A stretch of DNA of 64,000 nt from Candidatus Symbiobacter mobilis CR (GCF_000477435.1 NC_022576.1:1054001-1118000), one strand, 5' to 3'. Positions 10,493-22,358 are shown, numbered from the stretch's first letter. The notes: a model not told the origin generated them from the sequence alone. Program-made: numbers and translations.

Positions 10493-12337
10493 ATGGCTAG
10501 CCCTGCCAATCCTCCGGGACTACTCGCCAAAGTTGCCAAGTTCGTCCGCAACCCCACCACGGATTGGGCGGATCTCGACAAGATCCAGTCCCAGGTGGAT
10601 TCTGTCCCCACGTCGACTATTGACCCCCCTGCCGTCAACCACCGGCAGGCGCTCAAGGACGTTGTCGAGCGCAAGCGCCACGACGACGCCATCCGCAAAC
10701 GCGAGTTCGACTACTTGCGCAAGTTGCGCCGCAACGATCCCGGTTACACCCCGGAGCTGGTTGCACAAGCGTCCTTTTTCCAGAACAGTACGGACTTCTC
10801 CGATCTCGACGGCAGGACGAGCACCCTCAAGAAGATCGACGAAATCGAAGCCCAGATGTCCCGGCAATGGTGGAAAGCACAGCCCACACAGCCCGACGCC
10901 GCCCCGCAAAATGCCGCGCCCCCTACGCGCCCTCCTGCAACAAGCCCACCCGCACCCCGCCCCGCGCCCCATTTCGAACCGAGCCTCACCCGCGATACCT
11001 CGCAAATCGCGCTCGACACTTCCGCCATTTACGCCTCGACCCAATTCCACCCCCCACAACCAGATCCCGAGGCCGATGACATCCCGACAGTCATGGGCAG
11101 TGCCACCTTGGCACAGGACATCCAATTCGAGGAACCAAGCCCAGCCCGGAATATCGCGACAACACCCCCTGCCCCAGCAACCCCGCCACGCGAACCCCTG
11201 CCATCCCATCCCCCCCCCATCGTCACCGATCCCGAGCTGGAGGAAGCCGCAGTCCGCTACGCGAACGGCGACGACGATGGAGCCATTGATGTTCTGCAAG
11301 CGGCGCTGCGCTCGGGCAACCGGGACGCCCAGCGCAATGGGTGGTGGTTTGCTGCGCTGTTCGATATCCACCGCTGTACCGGCGCGCGCCACCGTTTCGA
11401 ATCGTTGGCCATCGACTACGCCCGGCAATCCGGGCAAACTGCGCCCACGTGGTTTTCCGTCCCCGACCGTTGGAACGATGCTTGCCAAACCCGCCACGCC
11501 GTTTCCTCCCCGGTTGCCGGGTCACGACATGTCACGCGCTGGCGCTGCCCCCCCTTGCTTGATACCGATGGAGTGGCCGAGCTCCATGCCATGTTGACTT
11601 CCGGCGCGGTGCAACACGTGCTGGACTGGACAGGACTGACGCAGATCGTCCCTGCCGCCGCGCCACAGCTTGCCCAGTACTGTGCATGGCTGTGCGAGCA
11701 GGCGTTTGTCGTGCATTGCGTCGCTGCGCAACGCCTGCTACAGGTGTTACAGCAAAACACCCCTTCTGGTGCCCCAGACATCGACCCATGCTGGTGGAAC
11801 CTGCGACTCGATGTCCTGCGCATCCTCGGCAAACAGGATGATTACGAGCTGGTAGCGCTGGACTACTGCGTGACCTACGAGCTATCCCCGCAGCCGTGGG
11901 CAGAGGCTCGGTGCCAACATGTCGACACCATGCCGACTTCCGAATCCGGGTTTTTGCTCGCAGGCGCCGAAGCACAGCGACACCGCGCCACGCTACAACC
12001 AGGCAAATCCCCACAGGGACAACATCCTGCATCCTCGCCTGCGGCTGCCACCGTCACGGTCGAATTGGGCGGCGAACTGTCCGGGGACATGGCGCAAGCG
12101 CTTTTGCCCCTGGATGACGACCTGCAACCGGGAACCACGCTGTACGTGCGGTGTTCGCACCTCATCCGCGTCGATTTTTCTGCGGCTGGGAGCATCCTCA
12201 ACTGGGCTACCTCCGCACAAACAGCGGGGTGCCGTATCGTTTTTCAGGACGTGGCCTGCCTCGTTGCCTCGTTTTTCTTTCTCCTGGGCATCCACGATCA
12301 CGCCCAGGTGCATTCCCGCTATGTCCGTAGCGCGTGA
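10493..12337 (+). CDS. STAS-domain protein of unknown function
   Basis: This 614-residue protein sits between dksA and hslV. It starts with a conserved-looking block ([20 protein letters not shown], then a charged region [20 protein letters not shown]), passes through a long Pro-rich linker (about residues 130-270), then an alpha-helical region that may hold TPR-like repeats. It ends in a STAS-like fold (about residues 520-610: [48 protein letters not shown]). STAS domains usually bind nucleotides or act as anti-anti-sigma modules; the usual phosphorylatable DxSG serine is not evident, since the site reads RVDFSAAG. The start at 10493 is the first ATG after dksA that excludes a frame shared with dksA. 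Function unknown. Confidence 0.8.
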   Translation: MASPANPPGLLAKVAKFVRNPTTDWADLDKIQSQVDSVPTSTIDPPAVNHRQALKDVVERKRHDDAIRKREFDYLRKLRRNDPGYTPELVAQASFFQNSTDFSDLDGRTSTLKKIDEIEAQMSRQWWKAQPTQPDAAPQNAAPPTRPPATSPPAPRPAPHFEPSLTRDTSQIALDTSAIYASTQFHPPQPDPEADDIPTVMGSATLAQDIQFEEPSPARNIATTPPAPATPPREPLPSHPPPIVTDPELEEAAVRYANGDDDGAIDVLQAALRSGNRDAQRNGWWFAALFDIHRCTGARHRFESLAIDYARQSGQTAPTWFSVPDRWNDACQTRHAVSSPVAGSRHVTRWRCPPLLDTDGVAELHAMLTSGAVQHVLDWTGLTQIVPAAAPQLAQYCAWLCEQAFVVHCVAAQRLLQVLQQNTPSGAPDIDPCWWNLRLDVLRILGKQDDYELVALDYCVTYELSPQPWAEARCQHVDTMPTSESGFLLAGAEAQRHRATLQPGKSPQGQHPASSPAAATVTVELGGELSGDMAQALLPLDDDLQPGTTLYVRCSHLIRVDFSAAGSILNWATSAQTAGCRIVFQDVACLVASFFFLLGIHDHAQVHSRYVRSA

Positions 12338-12440
12338 GTACCCACGATGCATGGGCCACAGGAAAAACCCTGCGCCCCTCTCCCGCCGAACTTCACCACC
12401 TCTCCAACCCCAATCCCCCAGAGACACAAGGATTTTTCTC

Positions 12441-12986
12441 ATGGAAGCATTGCATGGCACCACGATCGTCGGCGTGCGCCGCACCGGCCCGGAAGGGGTG
12501 CGCGTCGCCCTCGGTGGGGACGGCCAGGTCACCCTGTCGTCGATCGTCGTCAAATCCACTGCGTGCAAGATTCGCAAACTGCACCACGGCAAGGTGCTGG
12601 CCGGTTTTGCTGGCGCGACTGCCGATGCCTTCACGCTCTTCGAGCGTTTCGAGGCCAAGCTGGAAAAACACCAGGGGCACTTGCACCGTGCCGCCATCGA
12701 ACTCACCAAGGACTGGCGCACGGACCGCGTGCTGCGTCGGCTCGAAGCCATGCTCGCCGTTGCCGATACCTCGGCATCGCTGATCATCACGGGCAACGGC
12801 GATATCCTTGAACCGGAACACGGCGTCGTCGCCATCGGCTCCGGCGGCGCCTATGCGCAGGCTGCCGCGCTAGCGCTGTTGCACAACACGAGCATCGACG
12901 CAGCGGACGTAGTGCGCAAATCCCTCGAAATTGCCGCCGGGATTTGCATTTACACCAATATGCACCACACCATCGAAACCCTCTAA
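12441..12986 (+). CDS. hslV: ATP-dependent protease subunit HslV
   Basis: Threonine protease core of the HslUV (ClpQY) complex. The precursor begins [14 protein letters not shown]; removal of the first six residues exposes the catalytic threonine. GGDGQVTL and the glycine-rich [11 protein letters not shown] stretch are typical. Length is 181 residues. hslU starts 46 bases downstream, and the two form one operon. Confidence 0.96.
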   Translation: MEALHGTTIVGVRRTGPEGVRVALGGDGQVTLSSIVVKSTACKIRKLHHGKVLAGFAGATADAFTLFERFEAKLEKHQGHLHRAAIELTKDWRTDRVLRRLEAMLAVADTSASLIITGNGDILEPEHGVVAIGSGGAYAQAAALALLHNTSIDAADVVRKSLEIAAGICIYTNMHHTIETL

Positions 12987-13032
12987 CAGCCCCCTATCAA
13001 CCCAGCCCGTCTTTGCACGGGCCTGCCTTGCC

Positions 13033-14382
13033 ATGTCTGCTTTGACCCCCCAAGAAATCGTCACCGAACTCAACCGGCACATCGTTGGCCAGCAAAAGGC
13101 CAAGCGCGCCGTCGCCATCGCACTACGCAACCGCTGGCGCCGCCAGCAGGTGGATGCCGAGCTGCGCGCCGAGATCACCCCAAAAAATATCCTGATGATC
13201 GGCCCCACCGGCGTCGGCAAAACCGAAATCGCACGCCGCCTTGCGCGGCTGGCTGAGGCCCCCTTCATCAAGGTGGAAGCGACCAAATTCACCGAAGTCG
13301 GCTACGTCGGCAAGGACGTGGACACGATCATTCGTGACTTAGCCGATATCGCCGTCAAGCAAACCCGGCAACAAGAAGCGGCCAAAGTGCGGGAACGCGC
13401 CGAACAGGCTGCCCGCGAACAGATTCTCGACATCCTGGTTCCCCCGCCGCGAGAGCAAGCCAGTGCGGATACCGAAGAAGACACAGCCTCTGCCCAACGT
13501 GCGGAAAGCGTGGCTCGGTCACGCCTGCGCAAAAAGCTGTCTTCCGGCGCGCTGGACGACCGGGAAATCGAAATCGACGTGGCCCAGGCTGCGCCACACC
13601 TCGAAATCATGGGCCCCGCAGGCATGGAGGACGTGACGGAACAGTTGCGCAGCATGTTCGGCCAGCTCCATCAAAACCGCAGGCAAACGCGCAGACTCCG
13701 GGTTGCCGACGCCTTCAAGATGCTTGTCGAGGAAGAAGCCGCGCGACTGATCCACGACGACGACATCAAAACGCAGGCCCTGCAGATGCTCGAACAGAAC
13801 GGCATCGTTTTCATCGACGAAATCGACAAGGTCACCTCCCGCAACGAAAGCCACGGTGCGGAAGTGTCCCGCCAGGGCGTGCAGCGCGACCTGCTCCCGC
13901 TCGTCGAAGGGACGACCGTATCGACCAAGTACGGGATGGTCAAAACCGACCATATCCTGTTCATCGCTTCCGGCGCCTTTCATCTGAGCAAGCCCAGCGA
14001 CCTGATCCCCGAGCTGCAAGGCCGGTTCCCCATTCGCGTCGAGCTGCAATCGCTATCCGTCGACGATTTCGTCGCGATCCTGACCCAGACTTCTGCTTCC
14101 CTGGTTCGGCAATACCAGGCGCTGCTGCAAACCGAAGGGGTGGACATCGTCTTCACCGACGACGGCATCCGCCGACTGGCGCAGATCGCCTACGAGGTCA
14201 ACGAACGCACGGAAAACATCGGCGCACGCAGACTGGCCACTGTGATGGAACACCTGCTCGAAGAGCTGAGTTTCGGCGCGACGGAACTGCGCGGGCAAAC
14301 GATCACGATCGACAACGCCCTGGTCGAATCCCGCCTGGCAGACCTGAGCCGCGACGAGGATTTGAGCCGGTACATTCTTTGA
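13033..14382 (+). CDS. hslU: HslUV unfoldase subunit HslU
   Basis: AAA+ ATPase that unfolds substrates for HslV. The 449-residue chain has Walker [14 protein letters not shown] at about residue 57, the pore motif GYVG, an I-domain, Walker B VFIDEIDK and the C-terminal LSRYIL tail that inserts into HslV. The start at 13033 ([20 protein letters not shown]) matches the family; the upstream in-frame ATG lies inside hslV. Confidence 0.97.
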   Translation: MSALTPQEIVTELNRHIVGQQKAKRAVAIALRNRWRRQQVDAELRAEITPKNILMIGPTGVGKTEIARRLARLAEAPFIKVEATKFTEVGYVGKDVDTIIRDLADIAVKQTRQQEAAKVRERAEQAAREQILDILVPPPREQASADTEEDTASAQRAESVARSRLRKKLSSGALDDREIEIDVAQAAPHLEIMGPAGMEDVTEQLRSMFGQLHQNRRQTRRLRVADAFKMLVEEEAARLIHDDDIKTQALQMLEQNGIVFIDEIDKVTSRNESHGAEVSRQGVQRDLLPLVEGTTVSTKYGMVKTDHILFIASGAFHLSKPSDLIPELQGRFPIRVELQSLSVDDFVAILTQTSASLVRQYQALLQTEGVDIVFTDDGIRRLAQIAYEVNERTENIGARRLATVMEHLLEELSFGATELRGQTITIDNALVESRLADLSRDEDLSRYIL

Positions 14383-14398
14383 GGGAAGCCCAAACGCC

Positions 14399-14947
14399 AT
14401 GCGCTTCGCATTCGGTTTTTTCCGATTCCTGGGCCGGGGGATCCTTGGGCTGGGCCTGTTCATGCTGCTGTCCGTCTTGTGGACGATGGTCATGTTCGCC
14501 TTCAACCCATGGCTTGATGCCAAGGCGGGCCAGTGGAGAAAAATGCAACCCATCATCGTCGGCGACGCCGAGGCCGGGACGACACGAGTCGTTTTGTATG
14601 GCACCTGGATCGAAGAACGATCGAGCAAGCCCCATCTCGTTCCCCTTCCACTCGATGCAGAGGGAACACAGCGTGCAGCCCATGTTTTCACGGCATGGCG
14701 CAAAGTTGCGGACCAGCCCTGGCAGTACGAAGCGACCTGGGACGATGGGGACTATCTACTGCAAAGCCGATATCGGGTCGATGCCCGTGGGATTCCCGTC
14801 CTCATCCAAGCCCGAGGACGCGACCCCAGCCTGGCATTTTTGGGAATGATTCTGGCCGTGGTGACGCTGGTGATCTGGAAAGGCTACGCCCGGTGGCGTA
14901 CCCATCGGGTCTTTGCCGATAGCCTGCGGGATGCAATAAAGGGTTGA
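14399..14947 (+). CDS. Two-helix membrane protein, unknown function
   Basis: A 182-residue protein with one membrane helix at about residues 10-35 (GRGILGLGLFMLLSVLWTMVMF region) and a second near residues 143-160 (LAFLGMILAVVTLVIW). The ~105 residues between are soluble and probably periplasmic. I do not recognise a family. It follows hslU by 16 bases and its stop overlaps the start region of the next gene, so it is likely co-transcribed. Confidence 0.75.
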   Translation: MRFAFGFFRFLGRGILGLGLFMLLSVLWTMVMFAFNPWLDAKAGQWRKMQPIIVGDAEAGTTRVVLYGTWIEERSSKPHLVPLPLDAEGTQRAAHVFTAWRKVADQPWQYEATWDDGDYLLQSRYRVDARGIPVLIQARGRDPSLAFLGMILAVVTLVIWKGYARWRTHRVFADSLRDAIKG

Positions 14948-14949
14948 CT

Positions 14950-16212
14950 ATGCAATTTGCCGACCGTCTGCAAGGGGTGGAAGCCTCTGCAATCCGGGAA
15001 CTGTTCAAACTGCTAGGCAAGCCCGGCATCGTCAGCTTTGCGGGGGGGTTTCCCGACCCCACGCTTTTCGACGCAGAAGGCATCGCCCAAGCGAGCGCAG
15101 CCGTCCTGGGCCACGATGCGGGCGCGGTGTTGCAGTACGGGGCTACCGAAGGCTACCCTCCACTGCGTACTGCCATCGCCGATATGCTTCGATCCCAAGG
15201 TGCCGAAGTGGACGCTGCCGATTTGCTCGTCACCACCGGCAGCCAGCAGGCCATCGAACTCCTGGCCCAGACGCTGATTTCGCCTGGGGACTGCGTGCTC
15301 GTCGAATCTCCGACCTTCCTTGCCGCGATCCAGTGTTTCCGGCTCCATGGCGCGAACGTCGTTGGCGTACCCATTGATGGGTATGGCGTGGACGTCGACC
15401 GGCTGGCAGCCCTCCTTGCCACGCACCGGCCCAAGCTCGTGTACCTGATCCCCAGCTTTGGCAACCCCAGTGGGGCGACGCTCACCCTGGAACGACGGCT
15501 GCGCGTCCTCGAACTGGCTGCGCGCACCCAAACCATCGTCGTCGAGGACGACCCGTACAGCGCGCTCTACTTCGACGCCCCGCCCCCAGCCAGCTTGCTG
15601 GCCCTCAGCGCCCAGGTTCCCGGCAGTCGCGAATGGCTGGCCTACTGTGGCAGCTTCAGCAAGGTGCTTAGCCCCGGGCTGCGCGTGGGCTGGCTCGTCG
15701 CCCCCCGCGAATGGCTGGCCAAAGCGACGATGTGCAAACAATTCGGCGACGTGCATACGAGCAACCTCTCCCAGGCGATTTGCGCGCAGTACTTGGCAAT
15801 GGGCAGGCTGCCCAGCCAACTGGAGCGGATGCGCAGCAGCTATGCCCAGCGGGCGTATGCCATGGCCGATGCCCTGCAAACCCGGTGCGGCGCGGAACTG
15901 TCCTTCCTGGCCCCGCGCGGCGGGCTGTTCTTCTGGGTGCGGTGTGCCGGGGCCATGCAAGGCCGTGCGCAGGAGCTGGTTCGTGCTGCCCTGGATCACG
16001 GGGTAGCCATGGTTCCCGGCGCCCCCTTCTTTGCCAACGACCCCGACCCCAGCGCACTACGCCTCAGCTTTGCCACCAGCGATACCGCGACGATCCAGGA
16101 AGGGGTACGCCGCCTCGCTGCTGGTCTGCACGCATTGCGTGATGCCGACTGCCCAACAGATGCAACCAATGCGGCAGACTCGGCCCACGGCGCTGCATCA
16201 TCCCCGGCGTGA
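14950..16212 (+). CDS. PLP-dependent aminotransferase, class I/II
   Basis: A fold-type I aminotransferase of 420 residues, similar to 2-aminoadipate/LysN or MocR C-terminal domains. Visible features are SFAGGFPDP near the start, TTGSQQAIELLAQ, LIPSFGNPSG, the aspartate in VVEDDPYSALYF, and the Schiff-base lysine region CGSFSKVLSPGLRVGW. The substrate cannot be read from sequence. ATG at 14950 is preferred; a TTG at 14944 is in frame. A non-conserved Ala/Thr/Asp-rich tail of about 25 residues ends the protein. The stop overlaps the GTG of the MATE gene. Confidence 0.88.
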   Translation: MQFADRLQGVEASAIRELFKLLGKPGIVSFAGGFPDPTLFDAEGIAQASAAVLGHDAGAVLQYGATEGYPPLRTAIADMLRSQGAEVDAADLLVTTGSQQAIELLAQTLISPGDCVLVESPTFLAAIQCFRLHGANVVGVPIDGYGVDVDRLAALLATHRPKLVYLIPSFGNPSGATLTLERRLRVLELAARTQTIVVEDDPYSALYFDAPPPASLLALSAQVPGSREWLAYCGSFSKVLSPGLRVGWLVAPREWLAKATMCKQFGDVHTSNLSQAICAQYLAMGRLPSQLERMRSSYAQRAYAMADALQTRCGAELSFLAPRGGLFFWVRCAGAMQGRAQELVRAALDHGVAMVPGAPFFANDPDPSALRLSFATSDTATIQEGVRRLAAGLHALRDADCPTDATNAADSAHGAASSPA

Positions 16213-17630
16213 CGGCCACACCCCACCACTGCCAGCTCGCCACGCCCATCATTGCCTGGCGCACCGAAATCCGAGAGCTACTGCGTCTGGCATGGCCGCT
16301 CCTTGTCGGTCAGCTCGCCATGGTTGCTATCGCCGTTGTGGATGTGGCCATGGCTGGTCATGCCTCCGCCACGGACTTGGCTGGGGTCTCGCTGGGGGCC
16401 GCAGTCTGGAATTTGCTGATGATTACCGTGATGGGTGTCATCATGTCCGTGCATCCTGCGGTCGCTCACCTCTCCGGTGCAAACAATTTTGGTGATATTC
16501 CGGGCACAGTACGGCAAGCTCTGTGGATGTCGCTGGGCGTAGGCGGCGTGGCCGCAGTGTTGGCCAATGCTTTTGTCCCGCTTTTCGCAGTGATCATCCC
16601 CGACCCTGCAATGCAGACGATTGCTGCCGGGTTTGTCCACATCACCAGTGCAGCCTTGCCCCTGCTCGCCATGTACCGGGTACTCGTGGGCTATAGCACC
16701 AGCATTAATCAGACTTACCCCCTCATGGTCGTCGCGCTACTTGGACTCTTGTTCCACTTCATCGCCAGCGGGTTGCTGGTGTTCGGGGTAGGCGGCTGGC
16801 CGGGGCTGGGGGGGCTGGGATGCGCGTGGGCCACGCTATGCACCGTGGCGCTGGAACTGGCCATGCTGTGGTACTGGATGCGCCGCAGCCCCCTCTACCG
16901 GGATACCTGCGGGTTGGATCGCTGGGAAGCGCCCCGATGGGCAGACATCCACCCCTTGCTGCGCTTGGGTTTGCCGATTGGCGTGACCTACTTTGCGGAA
17001 GCAAGCGCTTTTAGCCTGATCGCCCTGCTCATCGCAGGGTTGGGCAGCATCGAAGTGGCAGCACACCAGATCGCGCTCAATTTTTCCTGGCTCATCTTCA
17101 CCGTTCCCCTGAGCTTGGGGCTGGCCTTGCTCACGCGCGTGGGCCAATCGCTAGGCGCCAACGATCCAGACCGCGCTGCGTACCAATCCGCTCTGGGCTT
17201 GATCCTTGCGCTGGGCCTTGCAACACTGGGCGCCCTGCTGGTTGCCTCCTTGCGCATGCCCATCGCCCGGCTCTATACAGACGACGCCGCAGTGGTACTC
17301 CTTGCCGCAGATCTGTTGCTTTTGGCAGCGTACTTTCAATGGCCGGATGCCTTGCAGGTCGTGGCAAGCTGCGCCATTCGGGGGTACAAAGTCACCAGAC
17401 CGGCGATGGTGATCCACCTTGCCGCATTCTGGGGCGTGGCCATCCCCCTTGGATACTTGCTAGGTCTGGTCGGAGTCTCTACGGTCGCGGGCCTGGAACA
17501 GCCTTTGGGCGCCCGAGGGTTTTGGATGGCGCTGATCTTCGGCCTGACCACTGCCGCGCTGGGGCTGCTCGCGTTGCTTCGCCATGTGTCCCGACAGGCT
17601 TCGGGCTACAAGGTTTGCCCATGTGTCTGA
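16209..17630 (+). CDS. MATE family efflux transporter
   Basis: Multidrug and toxin extrusion exporter (NorM-like), 473 residues with about twelve membrane helices in two repeats. The repeat starts are LAWPLLVGQLAMVAIAVVDVAMAGH and LRLGLPIGVTYFAEASAF. Such proteins exchange cationic compounds for Na+ or H+; the substrate here is unknown. The GTG start at 16209 overlaps the TGA of the aminotransferase (GTGA), suggesting coupled translation. Confidence 0.92.
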   Translation: MTATPHHCQLATPIIAWRTEIRELLRLAWPLLVGQLAMVAIAVVDVAMAGHASATDLAGVSLGAAVWNLLMITVMGVIMSVHPAVAHLSGANNFGDIPGTVRQALWMSLGVGGVAAVLANAFVPLFAVIIPDPAMQTIAAGFVHITSAALPLLAMYRVLVGYSTSINQTYPLMVVALLGLLFHFIASGLLVFGVGGWPGLGGLGCAWATLCTVALELAMLWYWMRRSPLYRDTCGLDRWEAPRWADIHPLLRLGLPIGVTYFAEASAFSLIALLIAGLGSIEVAAHQIALNFSWLIFTVPLSLGLALLTRVGQSLGANDPDRAAYQSALGLILALGLATLGALLVASLRMPIARLYTDDAAVVLLAADLLLLAAYFQWPDALQVVASCAIRGYKVTRPAMVIHLAAFWGVAIPLGYLLGLVGVSTVAGLEQPLGARGFWMALIFGLTTAALGLLALLRHVSRQASGYKVCPCV

Positions 17631-17937
17631 ATCGTTACCGTAACTTTTTTCTTGTATTGCCGTCGATGCTGATAACACTGATAACACTGATAACACGAAC
17701 AACACAAATCATCTATAGACTTTTTCGGTGCGTTGGTGCAACATGCCCCGTTGTACTGGCTGCATTGGTCCACCAAGTCGTCTCGCACGAGCAGTGGCGA
17801 TGGTTCTCTGGGCGTTTTCTTCTGGCCATTTTTTTTCGTCAATGCGGCTCCGGTTGCCGCCTCGCATCCCTTGCCCGCGTGTCCGATTTTTTCCCGTGTC
17901 TTCTGCGTTCTTACGCTGTACTGGGAGTAGCCTTGCC
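17631..17937. other. Intergenic leader of the first hybrid kinase, with triple direct repeat
   Basis: This 307-base gap has three tandem copies of CTGATAACA(C) at about 17669-17698. The remaining sequence is T-rich and has no convincing gene on either strand. The repeats could be a regulator-binding array or a slippage product. No terminator for the MATE gene is evident. Confidence 0.5.
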
Positions 17938-20900
17938 ATGAATTTGCTTCATCGATCTTTCTGCCGGTATTTGGTCACGCTACCCACCGTACTGGTGCTC
18001 CTACTGGGGTTGGTGTTGACCGCAGTGCTGTGGCGTAGTGCCGTCCGGGTCGAACAAGACCGACAACGGGAAGCATTGCAACAACATGGAGCCGAAATTC
18101 GCAGCCGCATCGTCGACCAACTCTTGGCCCAGGCCGCCATGCTCCAAAGCTTCGCGCCACTGGTAGACAGGGCCACGGTGCCCACGGTGCCTGCCCAGGA
18201 ACCCTTCCACGCCCTCTATGCGCACATCCTGCACGAACCCCCTACCCGTGGATGCGGCGCGGTGGGGTACTTGGAACCGTTGTCGGCAGAGCGGTTTGAA
18301 CAAGCTGGCTCCCTTCGGCGGGTGACCGCAGCCCATTACCACGTACACGCTACCGGCAACCACGATGTGTATTCCCTCATTCAGGATCGCACTTCCACCA
18401 CATTGCGGGACGAGGGGGGCTTTGAAGAACACACCCTTGGCCAATTACGCAGCGCGCTGGAGCGTGCGCGAGATACAGGGGAAATCACCCTCTCCCCCCG
18501 GCTGGGCCACGCCATAGGAGAGCGCTCTGCCACCGCTTTCGTGCTGTATGCCCCGGTCTACGATAGCGCCAGCACCACCGATTCCGTCTTATGGCGGCGC
18601 GCCCACCTGCGGGGCTGGGTCGATCTGCCTATGTCGATGGCTTCCTGGATGGGCACGCTGTTTCCGCGCGGCATTCCCGGCATCGACCTGGAAATTTACG
18701 ATAGCGCCACGCCATGGGACGGTGCTTTGTTGTTCGATTCCGCCCCCGATGCCATCCCCAACAGGGGTTTGCGTAGCGTCGATACCCTGCGCTTCGGAGG
18801 ACGCACCTGGACGCTGAAGTTGCGCGCACTGCCGGAATTCGCCACCACAGCCACCGCCGACCGCCCCATGATGATCGCAGCCCTGGGCGCAACGCTCAGC
18901 TTGCTACTGGCTTGCGTGGTGGCCCTGTTCAATCTTGCCAAACATCGCCACTCCGTGGCGCAGAGTGCGATAGCTCCCCATGCAGTGCTCATGCCTGCCA
19001 CGCAGCAAGAAACAGTGCAGACTTTGCTCCAAGAGTACGACGCACGCTGGCAATCCGCCGTACAAAGTATGTCTGACGGGCTATGGATTCGCGAGCCTGC
19101 CAGTGGCGCGATGTTCGTCTCCGACTCCTGCAAGCGCATGCTGGGCATGGCGCAGACAGACGAGCTTGACTCCGTCCGTGACTGGGAAGCACGCATCCAT
19201 CCGGAAGACCTGCCCAGGGTGCGCGAAGCACTGCGCGATGCGGAGGCAGGGCTCCACAACCCGTATTTCTGCCAATACCGCATGCGCCACCAAGATGGAA
19301 GCTACCGTTGGGTCTTCGACCGGGGAGTGATCTTGCGTGGATTCCAGCCCGGGGAATCGTTGCGGATGATCGGCAGCACCAGCGACATCAGCGAGCGCCA
19401 GGAAAATACGCAGGAATCAACGCAGTACCGTTCCCACCTCGAATCGCTGGTACAGGAAAAAACCCTGAGCTTGCAACGTAGCGCAGAAACTGCGCAACGT
19501 GCGCTCGACGAACTGGAGCAGCAGAAGCATGTGCTCGACCAGCACGCCATCGTCACGATCACGGACTCCTTGGGCCGCATCCTCTACGGCAACCAGAAGT
19601 TCACCGAAATTTGCGGGTACTCGCAGGAAGAGTTCCTAGGCAAGACACACCAGCTCATCCACTCCGGCCAGCATCCCAAAGGGTTCTTCCGTGCGATGTT
19701 CGATGTCGTCAACCAAGGCAGCGCATGGCATGGCATCGTCTGCAACCGCGCCAAGGATGGCCACCTATTCTGGGTCGATACCACCGTCGTGGCTTTCCAG
19801 GGGCCTAACGGCGAACCGCAACGGTACTTTGCCGTGCGCACGGATGTGACCGAGGCCAAACTCATCGCCAGCGAACTCCGAGCCAGCCACCAGCGCTTGC
19901 GAACGCTGATCGAGAACCTCGACGACATCCTGTTCACGATGAACACGGGCGGCGTTTTTGAATACGTTTCCCCGCAATGGACAAAGATCATCGGCCATGA
20001 GGTCGAGGAAGTCGTCGGCAAACACCTGGCTTGCTTCATCCACCCCGAAGACCTGCCCCACTGCATGACTTTCATGCAAAAAATCGTCGAAACCGGAAAG
20101 CCCCAAGGAGGCGTCGAATACCGCGTCCGCGCCAAGGACGGCAGCTACCAATGGGGGTGCGCAAACGGTTCGCTTCTGCGCGACGAAGCCACGGGCACTG
20201 CGCTACTGGTGGGCATCGGGCGCAACATCACCCAAAGTAAACGCAACGAAGAAATACTGCGCAATACCGTATCGCTGCTGGATGCGGCCATTGAATCGAC
20301 CGACTACGGCATCCTCGTCATCGGCAACGATGGGCATATCACGCGAACCAATCAGCGCTTCCTGACCATCTGGCAGATTCCGCCCGAGTTTTCTTCCACC
20401 CCCAACCGCGACATCATGCTGGGCTACGTGGCGGCCAAGCTTGCGCACCCGGAACAGTTTCTGGTTCATCTGGAAGCCATGTTTGGCAGGCCAGAAGGCC
20501 GGGGTACCGCCACCTTCGAACTGATCGACGGCAGGGTGGTGCGCGTGACCTCACTGCCGCACCGTGTGGGGGAAAACATCGTCGGGCGGGTCTGGTCCTT
20601 CGATGACATTACCGAGATTCATCGCGCCGAGCTGGCTGCGCGCCAAGCCAACCATGCCAAGTCAGAATTCCTCTCGACGATGAGCCATGAGATTCGTACC
20701 CCCATGAACGGGATCATCGGGATGATCAACCTGTTGCTCGGCACCGATCTGAGCAACGAACAGCGCGACTACACCCAGACTGTGCATGAGTCCTCCAACA
20801 CCCTGTTGCGGATCATCAACGATATCCTCGACTTCTCCAAGATCGAAGCCGGCAAGCTCGACATCGAAACCACCGATCTGCCCCTGGTACAAGTCGTCGA

Positions 20901-22263
20901 AGGAACCGTCGATTTGCTTCATGCCAAGGCACGGGAAAAATCGTTGTCGCTGTGCTCCTTCATCGACCCCCGCATCTCTTCGCATTTGCGTGGGGACCCC
21001 ACCCGATTACGCCAAGTTCTGTTCAACCTCGTCGGCAACGCGATCAAGTTCACCAATCAGGGTGGGGTCGATATTCGCGTCACCCGATGCCCGGACAGTA
21101 CGACGCCGATGCTCCGCTTGGCTGTGCGCGACAGCGGCATCGGTATTGCGGCGGATATTCAACACAAACTGTTCCAGTCATTCACCCAGGCGGACTGCTC
21201 CACGGCGCGCAAGTACGGGGGAACCGGGCTGGGGTTGGCCATCAGCAAGCGTCTCGTCCAACTGATGGGCGGAACGATCGGCATCGAGAGCGCGGAAGGA
21301 ACGGGTTCGGTGTTCTGGTTCACCCTGCCCATATTGCGTGAACCCACCGCGCAGCCCACCTGCCCCTACGGCACGCTGGAGCCTAACGCTGCGCGCTGTG
21401 TCCTCGTCGTCGATGACCAACCTCTCGACCGCGACGTACTCACCAGCTATCTGGAAGCCTGGGGAGTAGCCTATGCCGCAGCGGACAACTCCGCAGACGC
21501 CATCCAAATGATGGATAGCGCGCTACGTTGCCAGTCGCCCTACTCCCTGGTGCTCGTCGGGCTGATGCAGAAGGACGATGCCAGCCTGGCCTTTGCAGCC
21601 GAAGTTCGCGCCATCTCCGCGCACGCACAAACCCGGCTGGTGTTGCTGAACCCGCCCAACCACCTTTCGCGCTGGGATGCGGCCCGGCAACAGGGTTATG
21701 CCGCGTGCCTGATTAAGCCGGTACACCAGGCGCAGTTGTTCGACTGCCTCAATGGCAAGACCATTGCCGATCTCACGCCGAGACCGGTGCATCCTCCCGT
21801 TCGGATTCACCACACCCGCCCTGGCGAGACACACGGCAGGATCCTGCTGGCGGAAGACAACCTGGTCAACCAGAAGGTTGCCATGCTCCAAATTCGGGAA
21901 ATGGGGTACACAGTACACATCGTCAACAACGGGCACGAAGCCGTGCTTGCCGTGGAAGCGACCTACGCAGGCGAAACGCTGCCCTATGACTTGATCCTGA
22001 TGGATTGCCAAATGCCAGTGCTCGACGGCTTCGACGCCACGCAAGCCTTGCGCAAGCTCGAAGCCCAAAACGGCCGCAAAACCCCCATCCTGGCGATGAC
22101 GGCCAGCGTCATGCAAGAAGATCGCGACCGGTGTCGGGCTTGCGGCATGGACGACTTCATCACCAAACCCATCGAACCCGCCAAATTGCGGGCAGTATTC
22201 GAACAATGGATTCAACCCCATTGCGAACAACCCGCTACCGATTCCGAAGGGGCGCAGGAGTAA
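17938..22263 (+). CDS. Hybrid sensor histidine kinase, multi-PAS, two receivers (one degenerate)
   Basis: A 1441-residue inner-membrane kinase. Two membrane helices (about residues 10-30 and 305-328) flank a ~270-residue periplasmic sensor that may be CHASE-like. Three to four PAS domains follow, then the HisKA with phospho-acceptor His917 ([13 protein letters not shown]), an HATPase with DSGIGI and [11 protein letters not shown], and two receivers. The first receiver (from about 1153) has VLVGLMQK where LxDxxMP is expected, so its phospho-acceptor is Gly and it is probably a pseudo-receiver. The second (from about 1300) is intact, with LAEDN and Asp1356. There is no Hpt domain. The start at 17938 puts the first helix at the N-terminus. 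A lipoprotein gene follows on the same strand. Confidence 0.9.
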   Translation: MNLLHRSFCRYLVTLPTVLVLLLGLVLTAVLWRSAVRVEQDRQREALQQHGAEIRSRIVDQLLAQAAMLQSFAPLVDRATVPTVPAQEPFHALYAHILHEPPTRGCGAVGYLEPLSAERFEQAGSLRRVTAAHYHVHATGNHDVYSLIQDRTSTTLRDEGGFEEHTLGQLRSALERARDTGEITLSPRLGHAIGERSATAFVLYAPVYDSASTTDSVLWRRAHLRGWVDLPMSMASWMGTLFPRGIPGIDLEIYDSATPWDGALLFDSAPDAIPNRGLRSVDTLRFGGRTWTLKLRALPEFATTATADRPMMIAALGATLSLLLACVVALFNLAKHRHSVAQSAIAPHAVLMPATQQETVQTLLQEYDARWQSAVQSMSDGLWIREPASGAMFVSDSCKRMLGMAQTDELDSVRDWEARIHPEDLPRVREALRDAEAGLHNPYFCQYRMRHQDGSYRWVFDRGVILRGFQPGESLRMIGSTSDISERQENTQESTQYRSHLESLVQEKTLSLQRSAETAQRALDELEQQKHVLDQHAIVTITDSLGRILYGNQKFTEICGYSQEEFLGKTHQLIHSGQHPKGFFRAMFDVVNQGSAWHGIVCNRAKDGHLFWVDTTVVAFQGPNGEPQRYFAVRTDVTEAKLIASELRASHQRLRTLIENLDDILFTMNTGGVFEYVSPQWTKIIGHEVEEVVGKHLACFIHPEDLPHCMTFMQKIVETGKPQGGVEYRVRAKDGSYQWGCANGSLLRDEATGTALLVGIGRNITQSKRNEEILRNTVSLLDAAIESTDYGILVIGNDGHITRTNQRFLTIWQIPPEFSSTPNRDIMLGYVAAKLAHPEQFLVHLEAMFGRPEGRGTATFELIDGRVVRVTSLPHRVGENIVGRVWSFDDITEIHRAELAARQANHAKSEFLSTMSHEIRTPMNGIIGMINLLLGTDLSNEQRDYTQTVHESSNTLLRIINDILDFSKIEAGKLDIETTDLPLVQVVEGTVDLLHAKAREKSLSLCSFIDPRISSHLRGDPTRLRQVLFNLVGNAIKFTNQGGVDIRVTRCPDSTTPMLRLAVRDSGIGIAADIQHKLFQSFTQADCSTARKYGGTGLGLAISKRLVQLMGGTIGIESAEGTGSVFWFTLPILREPTAQPTCPYGTLEPNAARCVLVVDDQPLDRDVLTSYLEAWGVAYAAADNSADAIQMMDSALRCQSPYSLVLVGLMQKDDASLAFAAEVRAISAHAQTRLVLLNPPNHLSRWDAARQQGYAACLIKPVHQAQLFDCLNGKTIADLTPRPVHPPVRIHHTRPGETHGRILLAEDNLVNQKVAMLQIREMGYTVHIVNNGHEAVLAVEATYAGETLPYDLILMDCQMPVLDGFDATQALRKLEAQNGRKTPILAMTASVMQEDRDRCRACGMDDFITKPIEPAKLRAVFEQWIQPHCEQPATDSEGAQE

Positions 22264-22339
22264 GGTGACAGCTTGCACCTACCAAGAGCCTTTGTTCTGG
22301 CGTAGACTCAGTCATTACGGGTGCAAGCCCTACGTACAT

Positions 22340-22358
22340 GGGCGAAAGCCCTTTTTTC
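22340..22358 (+). terminator. Possible weak terminator after the hybrid kinase
   Basis: GGGC-GAAA-GCCC is followed by six Ts. The stem is only four pairs, so the call is weak. It lies 77 bases after the kinase stop and ahead of the lipoprotein ribosome binding site. Confidence 0.4.
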
